Positions 43,886 through 52,109 of a stretch of 64,000 nt of DNA are shown piece after piece. The stretch lies in NCBI GenBank assembly GCA_048569615.1, contig JBLIRK010000014.1, positions 1 through 64,000 on the forward strand. The letters are read 5' to 3'. Numbering within the stretch: the first letter of the stretch is position 1; each line of letters opens with the position of its first letter. This DNA is from JAYEPK01 sp048569615. GTDB lineage: Archaea > Thermoplasmatota > Penumbrarchaeia > Penumbrarchaeales > Penumbrarchaeaceae. Both the position numbers and the translations under genes were made by a program. The notes beneath the pieces were generated by a model that saw only the letters and a program-made list of their open reading frames with translations, was not told the origin of the DNA and ran no database searches.

Positions 43886-45067
43886 CTACCTCTTCGTGTA
43901 GCGTGTCAGGTATCTCTTGAAAATGTATTTGAACAGCATGGGGAACAAAATGCACGAGATCACGCCGTAGAGTATCAGAACACCGGCGATCTCCTCTTCT
44001 ATCAATCCGACATCCCTTCCTATGCTGACACCCGCCACCACGACCGAAAGGTTTGTCCCGAGTAATGCCGCACCCCCTATATCGCTCCATTTATGGGAGA
44101 AGTACCTAGAAATGAGCAGCGGTATTCCTTTAGAAAGGACCGCAATGACGGTAAAGAGGACGAGGAGCGAGATTGCAAATGGATCAAAGATCATGAGGAA
44201 GGAGATCTCGAAGCCCTGGTATATGAAAAAGATCGGGATGAGGAAACCGAAACCCAGCGGCATGAACTTCTGCATCAGGGCACCCTTTTCCTTGAATATC
44301 ACCGAGAACAGTATCCCGCACAGGAAAGCTCCGAGAACAGCCTCAATACCTATGAAAAGGGCAAGGCCGTAAAAGATAAGTACGACGGCAAGGGCTGATC
44401 TGACACCAAGCTCGGATTGGTCATTCGGATTGAATATCCTCGACATGATCGTGGGTTTGTACCATATGAGCACGTCTGTGATCCAGAAAAGAAGCATGAA
44501 AATGATCGGTATGGCGATCAGCTCCATGATCGTCAGCCACCCGCTGATGGACGCAGCGAAGAATGATATTAGGAAAATTGCAGTAATGTCGGCCATATGG
44601 GCTATCAACATGATCTTGAAGCCGAAACCCGTCCGGTTGATCCCCATTTCCTTCAAAATGGGAGCCACGACAGCTATGGAAACTCCCCCGAGTATCAGCC
44701 CAATGATGATGGGGAGTCCGAGCAGGATTACAGGAACAACGGCGATCATGAAGTTAACCGATAGTATGAGGAGGGTTGCCCATTTCTCCCTTCTGGAAAG
44801 ACCCTTGATTTCCTCGAAATCGTACTCCATACCGATGATGAACATCAGGGTGATGAAACCAAGAGTGGAGAGTATCTCCAGAATGTCGCTTGTTAGCGTG
44901 ATCTCAAGGCCGGCATAAGAAACCATATGAAGTATAGTTCCCACGACAACACCGAAAAGGATCTCACCGACAACTATGGGGAGCTTCAACATTCGGGCGA
45001 AGAATGGAGCTTCGAAGGCCAGAACGGCCACCAGGGCAAGCACCAGGAAGGGATTGATCTCGGTCAT
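43886..45067 (-). CDS. CPA2-type cation:proton antiporter
   Basis: 393 residues and about 12 predicted helices. Monovalent cation:proton antiporter-2 fold (KefB/NapA-like): LPIVVGEILFGVVVGTI near 28-45, LGFITLMFIIGMEYDFEEIKG near 70-90, and GVSIAVVAPILKEM near 130. It lacks a cytosolic RCK domain of its own; the gene 11 bases upstream encodes one. Likely a K+ or Na+ efflux system for pH or turgor control. Confidence 0.9.
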   Translation of the reverse strand: MTEINPFLVLALVAVLAFEAPFFARMLKLPIVVGEILFGVVVGTILHMVSYAGLEITLTSDILEILSTLGFITLMFIIGMEYDFEEIKGLSRREKWATLLILSVNFMIAVVPVILLGLPIIIGLILGGVSIAVVAPILKEMGINRTGFGFKIMLIAHMADITAIFLISFFAASISGWLTIMELIAIPIIFMLLFWITDVLIWYKPTIMSRIFNPNDQSELGVRSALAVVLIFYGLALFIGIEAVLGAFLCGILFSVIFKEKGALMQKFMPLGFGFLIPIFFIYQGFEISFLMIFDPFAISLLVLFTVIAVLSKGIPLLISRYFSHKWSDIGGAALLGTNLSVVVAGVSIGRDVGLIEEEIAGVLILYGVISCILFPMLFKYIFKRYLTRYTKR

Positions 45068-45078
45068 TCAGCGCTCTC

Positions 45079-46488
45079 CTATACCAGAAGGACCGATCCC
45101 GACCAAAGATGAACGAGCCTCCTCATTTGCGAGATCTGAAGCTCTTTCAATTCCTTGTTCAATATTACCAGGTCGTAATGATTGTTGCGTATCTCCTTTA
45201 CCAGCTCCACCGTGGGATTTCCAATTACCTTCTTCACCTCCACATTAACATCATAAACCTGTGCATATCTCTTCAGATAACGCGTCTTCTTCTTGTAACG
45301 GGGCCTTGTCAAGGCCACTATCTTCGAACCCATGACCCTGCTTAACTGAATTGCAGTGGCAATCTCCAAGGTGCAGTTCACATGGAGATAGATCAGGATC
45401 GATCTGTAGTATCTGTTGGACCTGGCTATGAGGACAGGCATGGGTGATGCCGATATCATTCTATCCAGGTTCGTTGACAGGAACGGAACATATAGGAATG
45501 ATTCCCTAGGTCCGGGCAATGCAAGTATGTCCAAGTGAGGCGATCCCTCTTCCATGTGGTGCATCAGTATCCGCTGGAGCTCGGAGTTCTCCTTGTCCAG
45601 GTCTTGAATTCCGAGTGTTCTCTTCATGGGCTTCCTGACATGAGTGTCATCCTGCTTCATGGCCGGGACGACTTCATAGTGGATGCGTTTGGATATCAGT
45701 CCGCTGGCCGCCGTCACAAGATCCTCCTTTCCTGGGTAGGAAACGAAGTTGATCTCTGATTCAAGCCTCTTGGAGAGAAGCTCCACTTCCTTTAATGCGA
45801 TGAGGCTTTCATCCGAGACCAGGGGGAATATGATATGGCCGGATGATTCCACCTCCCCTTTTTTTGAAAAGATCTTCCAGACCTGCTTGGCCTTCTTCCC
45901 AACGGTATCAAGTGCGATAAGGTCTCCTTTGCGTATCCTCGTTTTGGGTGTGGGAGGGATCATGGTCTCTTCCCGCAGTATGGAGCCTACGACAGCTCCC
46001 TGCGGAAGTCCAAGTTCCATAATGGTCTTCCCGGATGCCGGGGAGCCCTCTCTCACGAATATTTGAATGGCATGGTTGAGGTCGGGAAATAGCATGGTCT
46101 TGATCAGACCTTCCTCGTAGCCTATTGGGTGTTTGAAAACCTCCGCTCCAAGTCCGATGAATTTGTACATGTTGTGGTCCCTGTTCACCCTGGCAATTAT
46201 CCTTGGTATCTCAAGGTCCCTGCAAATGGAGACCGCCTCGAGATTCTCGAAATCCCTGTTCATCAGAACGACCGCTGCATCGAATTCGCCATCCTTTCCC
46301 GCCTCCTCTATGACATCCCTCGAGGATCCGTCCCCGTGAATTATTATGGAATTCCCGTTTCGGCTTGACAGCAGGGACCTGAGCTCCCAAACACGGGATG
46401 GATCTGCCTCCACTAGAACGAAAGGCTCAGAAAGCGATTTGGCGAGCTTGCTGCCCACGGAGCCTCCTCCCAGTATCAGTATTCTCAT
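45079..46488 (-). CDS. TrkA-type RCK protein with C-terminal USP-like domain
   Basis: 469 residues. TrkA_N Rossmann domain (RILILGGGSVGSKLAKSL at the N-terminus) binds NAD(H) or nucleotides, TrkA_C follows at about 140-205, and the C-terminal half (about 210-469) reads like two universal-stress-type halves (ILIYLHVNCTLEIATAIQLS; YDLVILNKELKE). It should gate the antiporter encoded 11 bases downstream. ATG 46488 is preferred to TTG 46494, which overlaps the thioredoxin-gene stop. Confidence 0.87.
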   Translation of the reverse strand: MRILILGGGSVGSKLAKSLSEPFVLVEADPSRVWELRSLLSSRNGNSIIIHGDGSSRDVIEEAGKDGEFDAAVVLMNRDFENLEAVSICRDLEIPRIIARVNRDHNMYKFIGLGAEVFKHPIGYEEGLIKTMLFPDLNHAIQIFVREGSPASGKTIMELGLPQGAVVGSILREETMIPPTPKTRIRKGDLIALDTVGKKAKQVWKIFSKKGEVESSGHIIFPLVSDESLIALKEVELLSKRLESEINFVSYPGKEDLVTAASGLISKRIHYEVVPAMKQDDTHVRKPMKRTLGIQDLDKENSELQRILMHHMEEGSPHLDILALPGPRESFLYVPFLSTNLDRMISASPMPVLIARSNRYYRSILIYLHVNCTLEIATAIQLSRVMGSKIVALTRPRYKKKTRYLKRYAQVYDVNVEVKKVIGNPTVELVKEIRNNHYDLVILNKELKELQISQMRRLVHLWSGSVLLV

Positions 46489-46490
46489 TA

Positions 46491-47198
46491 TCAATCATCC
46501 CTGTCATCGACCGAAGAGATATCATCGTAGTGATGCATCAATCTCTCCTTCTCGAGATATTCGACGATCTCCTCTATGAGTTCCTCCACATCCTGGATTT
46601 TCATTCTCCCGTAATGTGAATACCAGTAGACGGTTCCGTTGTGGGTTTTGAATAGGAATGTGGTCATAGGAACCCCGTCCTCGATCCCTGTGGGTATATA
46701 GGTGCCGTAATAACCGACCTTGTCATTGGTATTGTCCACAGATATCAGTCTTAGATCGGAGTACCTGTCACCCTCCCTGCCTCCTTCTTCCGGTCCCGAT
46801 GCGATGCCTTCCTCTACCATCTCCTCCCACTGTTTCTTGCACGGTTCGCATCCTGGGCCCCAGAAAAAGAGTATGAGGATGTCATAGTCCCCGCTGTCAA
46901 GGATATCATGGACCTCTTCGGGGTGGTCCACCGGCTTCCCACGATCCTTGTGGTCTTCGGGGTAATTGGTCCAGAAATTTTCGAAGGGGGGGACCACTGG
47001 GTCCAAACCAAGGCAGCCGAGGCATTTCACCTCAGCCAGGCTTTTCACCTCCTTGTAACCACCGTCTCCCATCCCGGCATACCAGAAAAATGATCCCGCT
47101 GCAAGCAGGGATATGACAAGCAAAACAGCGGTATGGGGTTTTGGTCTCTTACCGCCGTACCCCGGCATCGGATCACGGACCTTAATTCGTCCCTTCAT
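46491..47198 (-). CDS. Membrane-anchored thioredoxin-like protein
   Basis: 235 residues. An N-terminal signal anchor (HTAVLLVISLLAAGSFFWYAG, about 20-42) is followed by an extracytoplasmic thioredoxin-fold domain with the redox pair in FFWGPGCEPCKKQW near 115-130. A second Cys pair (CLGCLG near 58) sits before the fold. The start overlaps the polyferredoxin stop by ATGA (47198), and its own stop overlaps the next gene. It may reduce or oxidise disulfides outside the cell membrane using electrons from the neighbouring Fe-S protein. Confidence 0.85.
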   Translation of the reverse strand: MKGRIKVRDPMPGYGGKRPKPHTAVLLVISLLAAGSFFWYAGMGDGGYKEVKSLAEVKCLGCLGLDPVVPPFENFWTNYPEDHKDRGKPVDHPEEVHDILDSGDYDILILFFWGPGCEPCKKQWEEMVEEGIASGPEEGGREGDRYSDLRLISVDNTNDKVGYYGTYIPTGIEDGVPMTTFLFKTHNGTVYWYSHYGRMKIQDVEELIEEIVEYLEKERLMHHYDDISSVDDRDD

Positions 47199-48493
47199 CT
47201 CTTGAACACCCCCCTTATCGAGGCGTTCACCGGAACGACAGCTTGGGCCTTTGTGGGGCATACTTCGTAGCATTTGCCGCATCTTATGCATTCGGGATCC
47301 CTCTTGTCCTCCTTTGGATTGATCCCCATCGGACATTTCCCTAAGCACATTTGACAGTGGATGCAGTCCTCCTTTCTGAACTCGATATCGGTTAATGAAA
47401 ACTTATTGGCAGGTCCGTACATTGCCCCGATCGGGCAAAGGAATCTGCACCAACCTCTCTCGACAAAGGCAACGAGTATGATCACAGCGACCACGAATAT
47501 GCCCTTATACCAGAAGAACTCGTTGCCCGACCAGGAGGAGGGATTCAGGATGAGCTCCGGCAGTGTTGCTGTTATTCCGCCTATCGGATCGTAGTCCGTG
47601 AAGAATAGGGTGTCGAAGTACCAAGTTGTGGGAGCTATGGAGAGAAGAAGAGCGACCTTGATCAGCCTCAATCCCCAATCCACCCTGCCTCCCATCCTTA
47701 TCGGTTTGATTCTCTCCTTGAGGTAAAGCCTCACGATCCCCAATAGGCCGATGGTGCAGAGCATCAATCCGATAAGACCCATTAGTTCCGTGCTGTAAAG
47801 GGGGGAGCCATTATGATCCAGGCTCCTGGAAACGACATTCAGGACCCAGAAAAATGCGCCAACACCCAGGACGACAAAGGATGGTGCAATGGTGTTCCAT
47901 CTCCTTATGAACAAGATTCCGGCGAGGGCAGTGAGGAAGACACCCAGTGCCCCTAGATAGCCGGACCACATGTATGTTGTCAATGGAAATTCTCCATCTG
48001 GGAAGACCTTTGTCAGCGGTCCGTCGGAGCCAAGAAGAGCATCGGTCAGCGGTCCGTCCGGACCGAAAAGATATGGGACCAAAATACCCAGGACCATCAT
48101 TCCAATGGAAATTGAACCGAAAATGGCAAGCCCCTTCATGGAACGGACCTTCCGGTCGATGAAGGAGAACAGGTCCTGAAGGGAGCCGACCGGACAAGCC
48201 CATCCGCAGAATGCCCGCCCGAAGATCGCCCCGATCACAAGGAACATTCCCAGGAGGTAAAGCAGCATTGAATACCCTTCCCGGATACCTTTTACGATAT
48301 TGATGGTTCCATGCTCGATGACCCAGATAGGGCATCCTGCACAAGCACCGGGGCTTGCCGGGCAGAAGAAATAGGGATAGATGAATCCTGTCATAGCAAT
48401 CCCGAGGACCCCTAAAATGGCAGTCATGAAGAAGAAACTTTGACTTGTCAGTCTTAATACCCGGACGGTCCTGCCCTTTTTAATGGAAACCAT
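47195..48493 (-). CDS. NapH/CcoG-like membrane polyferredoxin
   Basis: 432 residues. About 6-8 helices with Cys motifs between them (CPASPGACAGCP near 45-56; FCGWACPVGSLQDLFSFI near 90-107; the FLCPIGAMYGP block near 370). Two C-terminal [4Fe-4S] motifs follow: CIHCQMCLGKCP and CIRCGKCYEVCP. It moves electrons across or along the membrane. The longest frame starts at 48556, but a TATA element overlaps that codon. ATG 48493 has GGAGAG 6 bases upstream and lies about 40 bases after the likely transcript start. Confidence 0.88.
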   Translation of the reverse strand: MVSIKKGRTVRVLRLTSQSFFFMTAILGVLGIAMTGFIYPYFFCPASPGACAGCPIWVIEHGTINIVKGIREGYSMLLYLLGMFLVIGAIFGRAFCGWACPVGSLQDLFSFIDRKVRSMKGLAIFGSISIGMMVLGILVPYLFGPDGPLTDALLGSDGPLTKVFPDGEFPLTTYMWSGYLGALGVFLTALAGILFIRRWNTIAPSFVVLGVGAFFWVLNVVSRSLDHNGSPLYSTELMGLIGLMLCTIGLLGIVRLYLKERIKPIRMGGRVDWGLRLIKVALLLSIAPTTWYFDTLFFTDYDPIGGITATLPELILNPSSWSGNEFFWYKGIFVVAVIILVAFVERGWCRFLCPIGAMYGPANKFSLTDIEFRKEDCIHCQMCLGKCPMGINPKEDKRDPECIRCGKCYEVCPTKAQAVVPVNASIRGVFKR

Positions 48494-48554
48494 ATAGACT
48501 CTCCATACTGCCTGAGAGAACTTCAAGCCCCTTTCTTTGACCCATATGGCTCCC

Positions 48555-48566
48555 ATAAATATAAAT
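48555..48566. promoter_or_regulatory. Shared TATA element, polyferredoxin operon and glycosyltransferase
   Basis: ATAAATATAAAT lies 37 bases before ATG 48599 on the plus strand and about 65 bases before ATG 48493 on the minus strand. It overlaps the alternative 48556 start codon of the polyferredoxin gene. Confidence 0.5.
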
Positions 48567-48598
48567 CGGACCCTTCTTTAACGGGTTCTGGTGTCCTG

Positions 48599-49291
48599 AT
48601 GAAGGTGAGTGTAGTAATCCCCACCTTGAACGAAGAAGAGTCCATAGGCCAGACCCTTGACCTTATTCCGAGGATGGAGGGGATGGAGATTCTGATAGTG
48701 GACGGGCTCTCCAAGGACAGGACCCGGGAGATCGCCCTTTCCAAAGGGGCACGGATCGTGGAGGAGAGCCGCAGGGGTTACGGTAGGGCCTACAAGACCG
48801 GATTCAAGGAGGCGAAGGGCGAGATCATAGCCACGATGGACGGGGACACCACCTATCCAGGCGAGCTGATACCGGATCTCGTCGATCAGCTGGAGGCTGA
48901 AGGATCGGACTTCCTCTCTTGCGACAGAATAAAGAAGGCAGAAAAAGGCGCTTTTTCCACCACGCATGCCTTCGGGAACTGGGTTCTGAAGGTTACCATG
49001 AATCTTCTTTTCGGTTTGAAGCTGAACGATTCCCAGACAGGGATGTGGGTATTTCGTAAAAATGCCCTGAAACACCTTAAGATAACCTCTGACGGAATGC
49101 CGATGTCCGAAGAGATCAAGATAGAGGCCTTCAGTTCAAAGAAGATAAGATCGAAGGAGATCTCCGTACCGTATCGAGTGAGATTGGGAGAGAAGGCCCT
49201 GAACACCTGGAAGGATGGGATAAAGAACGAGATATTTCTTTTTAAGAAGAGGTTCGCCCCCGGCAGGCTGGGACCGCCCGAGCAGTTTTGA
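48599..49291 (+). CDS. Family 2 glycosyltransferase (dolichol-phosphate sugar synthase-like)
   Basis: 230 residues. GT-A fold opening with VSVVIPTLNEEESIGQTLDL. It has LIVDGLSKDRTREIA near 42 and the metal site ATMDGDTTYPGE near 80. The KTGFKEAKGEII motif is typical for the DPM1/DPG synthase group, so a prenyl-phosphate acceptor is likely. It has no membrane helices. It is monocistronic. Confidence 0.88.
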   Translation: MKVSVVIPTLNEEESIGQTLDLIPRMEGMEILIVDGLSKDRTREIALSKGARIVEESRRGYGRAYKTGFKEAKGEIIATMDGDTTYPGELIPDLVDQLEAEGSDFLSCDRIKKAEKGAFSTTHAFGNWVLKVTMNLLFGLKLNDSQTGMWVFRKNALKHLKITSDGMPMSEEIKIEAFSSKKIRSKEISVPYRVRLGEKALNTWKDGIKNEIFLFKKRFAPGRLGPPEQF

Positions 49292-49306
49292 ATTGGTGAT
49301 CATCCC

Positions 49307-49540
49307 TCAGATCTTTATGCCGGGCATTGTCATTGTATCAACAACGCCTGGAATTTTTCTTATTTTGTTAAGAACGATCATTGATAGATCTTTGAAGTCC
49401 TTTGCCTCGACCTTGGCAATAATGTCATAATCGCCGAAAAGGGGGTTTATCTCAATGATCTCCGGGATCTCCCTGAGCAGACGGTAGGTCTTTACCTCCT
49501 CTTTGGAGTGGGTCTTGATGAATATGAAGCCGATGACCAA
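49307..49540 (-). CDS. Stand-alone Lrp/AsnC ligand-binding (RAM) domain
   Basis: 77 residues: a single RAM/ACT-like domain (GFIFIKTHSKEEVKTYRLLR, then EINPLFGDYDIIAKVEAKDF, GVVDTMTMPGI) without the HTH found in Lrp proteins. Such single domains form oligomers and bind amino acids. A TTG start is used. It diverges from rpl15e. Confidence 0.85.
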   Translation of the reverse strand: MVIGFIFIKTHSKEEVKTYRLLREIPEIIEINPLFGDYDIIAKVEAKDFKDLSMIVLNKIRKIPGVVDTMTMPGIKI

Positions 49541-49624
49541 TGCAAATCCCGTTATCCAGATGCAAGATGAATAGATAATTCTTCCGAAGCGGAATCATTT
49601 TATTCCCAGGCGGCTGCAGATATG

Positions 49625-49634
49625 TATATATAAG
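49625..49634 (+). promoter_or_regulatory. TATA box of rpl15e
   Basis: TATATATAAG lies about 107-116 bases before ATG 49741, implying a leader of about 88 bases, longer than for other genes in this window. Confidence 0.6.
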
Positions 49635-49740
49635 AGAACCATCTTCGACCAATTCCCGCGTCAAAGGGATCCCATCCCTCCGCGTGTCGCAGGACAGGGA
49701 AATGTACCCTACAAGGGCGAATCCCAAGGAAGTGGACGAG

Positions 49741-50355
49741 ATGTCAAAGAGCGTTTACGGTTACATCGGCGATGCCTGGAACAGGCCTTACGATGGTGAT
49801 TGGAAAGAACTGAACAGGGAGCGGCTGATCCAGTGGAGGCATGGGCCGACCTTCGTTCGCGTAGAGAAGCCCCTTCGTTTGAACAGGGCGAGGGCCCTCG
49901 GTTACAGGGCCAAGCAGGGTTATGTCATAGTAAGGGTCAAGGTCAGGGCAGGCTCCCTCCGGAAAAGGGCCATAAACAAGGGCAGGAGAGCCAAGAGAAA
50001 GGGGATTATTAGGACAAGGGTCCAGAAGAATATCCAGAGGATAGCCGAAGAAAGAACTTCCAAGAGATATCCTAACATGGAGGTTCTGAATTCCTATTAT
50101 GTCGGAGAGGACGGCAAACAGAGGTTCTATGAGGTCATTCTCGTCGATCCCCATCATCCCGCGATAATAAACGATCCCAAGATAAATTGGATCCATGAGA
50201 GACAGCATACCGGCCGGGTTTACAGAGGCCTCACATCCGCAGGCAAGAAGGGAAGGGGTTTGAGGAGCAAGGGCATCGGCTCGGAGAAGGTCCGTCCATC
50301 GGTCTCGGCCAACAAGCACAAGAAGAGACCGGGTAAGAGGATCCGTTTCCCCTGA
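49741..50355 (+). CDS. rpl15e: 50S ribosomal protein L15e
   Basis: 204 residues, archaeal/eukaryotic L15e. The diagnostic MSKSVYGYIGDAWNRPYDGD start and the LGYRAKQGYVIVRVKVRAG core are present, ending in a basic tail (KHKKRPGKRIRFP). The longer in-frame extension upstream is not part of the family; GGAAGTGGACG precedes ATG 49741. No archaeal-type partner genes follow; the next gene is on the opposite strand. Confidence 0.97.
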   Translation: MSKSVYGYIGDAWNRPYDGDWKELNRERLIQWRHGPTFVRVEKPLRLNRARALGYRAKQGYVIVRVKVRAGSLRKRAINKGRRAKRKGIIRTRVQKNIQRIAEERTSKRYPNMEVLNSYYVGEDGKQRFYEVILVDPHHPAIINDPKINWIHERQHTGRVYRGLTSAGKKGRGLRSKGIGSEKVRPSVSANKHKKRPGKRIRFP

Positions 50356-50381
50356 TCTCAGGTCACATAGATCGCTCAAGC

Positions 50382-51881
50382 TCATACGAGTCTTTCAGGG
50401 CAGTTATTCCTCCTTGAGCAGTACCTGCACTTGCCCTCCCGGTTATGGTTCCGGTGGGCCTCTCCTGTCCTCTCGGCATCCCTGATTTCGGATACTTTGG
50501 ATAGCACAAGGGCCTTTGTGACCATATCCCATTCGATCTGGAACCTCTTTCTATGGGTCCTGTCCGGTGAGTATTCGATATATCCGTAAGGTGTCTGCTG
50601 TTTGAATTTTTGGTCCATTAATATTAGGTATGCTCCAATCTGCATGATGTGGCTGAAATGGGGTTTGGGAGGTATCTTGCCCGTTTTCACCTCCACTGGG
50701 ATCATGAGATCCTTTTCCTCGATGACCATGTCAGGAAGTCCTATGAGGAAATGCTTCTTGGATACCAGGGGCTTCCTCCCGTTCTTTCCCAGATCATCAA
50801 CCTGCAGTATCCTGGAATCCCTTGGGAGGTTTAATTTCCTCCTCCCAAGTTCGGCCGTTCTTCGGTGGGTTGAAGCTCTCCAGAAAAAGAAAACGGCACC
50901 AATTAGCCATAGTCCGGCCATTATGACCGACAGGAAGTAATAATCTTCCAAATTATCTCCTTGTGCCAGGAACGCCGAAGCGGTGAAGACAGAGGCAAGC
51001 AGCGCGAGAGAGGCTATTGGGAGCCCGGAACCTTCATCCCTCTCACCCTCTTTTTTCCTGGAGCTCGACCTTACCTTGTAGTACCAGTCGTAAGCGAGTG
51101 CGAATATGAACCACAGCAGTGCCATCAGGAGGAATATCCATCCCATCACACCGTCCTTGTCAACCTTCTCGGAAATAAAAATGAAAAGAACGGAAAGCGA
51201 TATGATAAGGCATAGGACAAGCGGTATTCCCAGCTTCATCTCGCCTTCCCTGACCTTCTCCCTATGGGATCGAAAATAGAGGGTGAAGGAGACGAGCAGG
51301 ATGACATATACTATGATCAGTGATACGGCCATGAAGGTGGAGATCGCTCCCGGGTCCATGCCGAAAGGCCTCAGGAGCAGGATGCCGTTCACCAGAAGCA
51401 CAAGACCGTATAGGTAGAAGAGTACGGGAGTCGAGGTCTTGTTGATCCTCCTTGAATCCATATCAGGGAAGAGATTCTTCAGACCGTTCTCCTTTTCCTT
51501 GATCGCACCTATCCTGATGAAATAAATTGCCAATGATATTATTATCAGTGATACCGAGAGAACGATCACTCCGGCCCTCCAGATTTCTATGCTGAGGGAA
51601 CCTACCCTGGTCAAGGCAACAAGTGAAATACCCATGAGCAGAAGGACTATTGAGAATATCAGGTAGGTCCAGGTTATGTTGCGGTTCTGCTTGGCGGATT
51701 CCTGAAGACCTATCACGGATCTTGCCTCTTCCCCGATCTTTTTATGCCTCTTCTCTCCCATTTCAAGCTCGGGTGTGATAGCTCCCGTTTCCTCCCTTTC
51801 CAGTTTCCAGGAGAGGGGACAGTAGCTCCACCTCTCCACCTCGGAGGCGGATACCATTCTCTCCCGGTCCCATTCACTCAT
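50382..51881 (-). CDS. Cas4-like PD-(D/E)XK nuclease with an eight-helix membrane insertion
   Basis: 499 residues. Cas4/RecB-type nuclease motifs occur in order: C21 in VERWSYCPLSWKLE, H46 in GEKRHKK, D384 in IGLPDMVI, E397-x-K399 in PVEVKTGK, Q414 and Y418 in HIMQIGAYL, and the final Cys trio C485, C488, C494. Together with C21 these form the four-Cys [4Fe-4S] site of Cas4. Between H46 and D384 lie about eight hydrophobic helices (roughly 69-91, 101-122, 152-171, 179-203, 217-237, 246-266, 287-306, 314-334). Even helix number puts both nuclease halves on one side, presumably cytosolic. There is no CRISPR array, cas1 or cas2 nearby. It converges on rpl15e. Confidence 0.85.
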   Translation of the reverse strand: MSEWDRERMVSASEVERWSYCPLSWKLEREETGAITPELEMGEKRHKKIGEEARSVIGLQESAKQNRNITWTYLIFSIVLLLMGISLVALTRVGSLSIEIWRAGVIVLSVSLIIISLAIYFIRIGAIKEKENGLKNLFPDMDSRRINKTSTPVLFYLYGLVLLVNGILLLRPFGMDPGAISTFMAVSLIIVYVILLVSFTLYFRSHREKVREGEMKLGIPLVLCLIISLSVLFIFISEKVDKDGVMGWIFLLMALLWFIFALAYDWYYKVRSSSRKKEGERDEGSGLPIASLALLASVFTASAFLAQGDNLEDYYFLSVIMAGLWLIGAVFFFWRASTHRRTAELGRRKLNLPRDSRILQVDDLGKNGRKPLVSKKHFLIGLPDMVIEEKDLMIPVEVKTGKIPPKPHFSHIMQIGAYLILMDQKFKQQTPYGYIEYSPDRTHRKRFQIEWDMVTKALVLSKVSEIRDAERTGEAHRNHNREGKCRYCSRRNNCPERLV

Positions 51882-52109
51882 CGGAATTTGTACAAATGGG
51901 GCTTTTATTTAATGGTTGTCGGGCCTTTTTCAGCAAACGACCGTTCTGACTTCCACCTCCCAGCTAATGGCGGTCCTTGTAATGCCGAAAAAGATCCGGC
52001 ACTAGATGTTCCTGCCCGATTGGAAGATGATCCCTGTAATCGAAGATCCGCGGAGGAGCTTCCAAAACCAATATATGAAACCATCCCCAATTGACCATCG
52101 TAGATTTCC

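Noticed and set aside
50382..51881. Part of a CRISPR-Cas locus
   Set aside because: No repeat-spacer array or other cas gene is present in the window; the gene stands alone next to rpl15e.
51882..52109. Minus-strand 99-codon frame (51905-52204) upstream of the subtilase
   Set aside because: It runs through the subtilase promoter and signal peptide on the opposite strand, with low-complexity Ser/Gly content and no ribosome site. The remaining gap shows only promoter-like AT elements.
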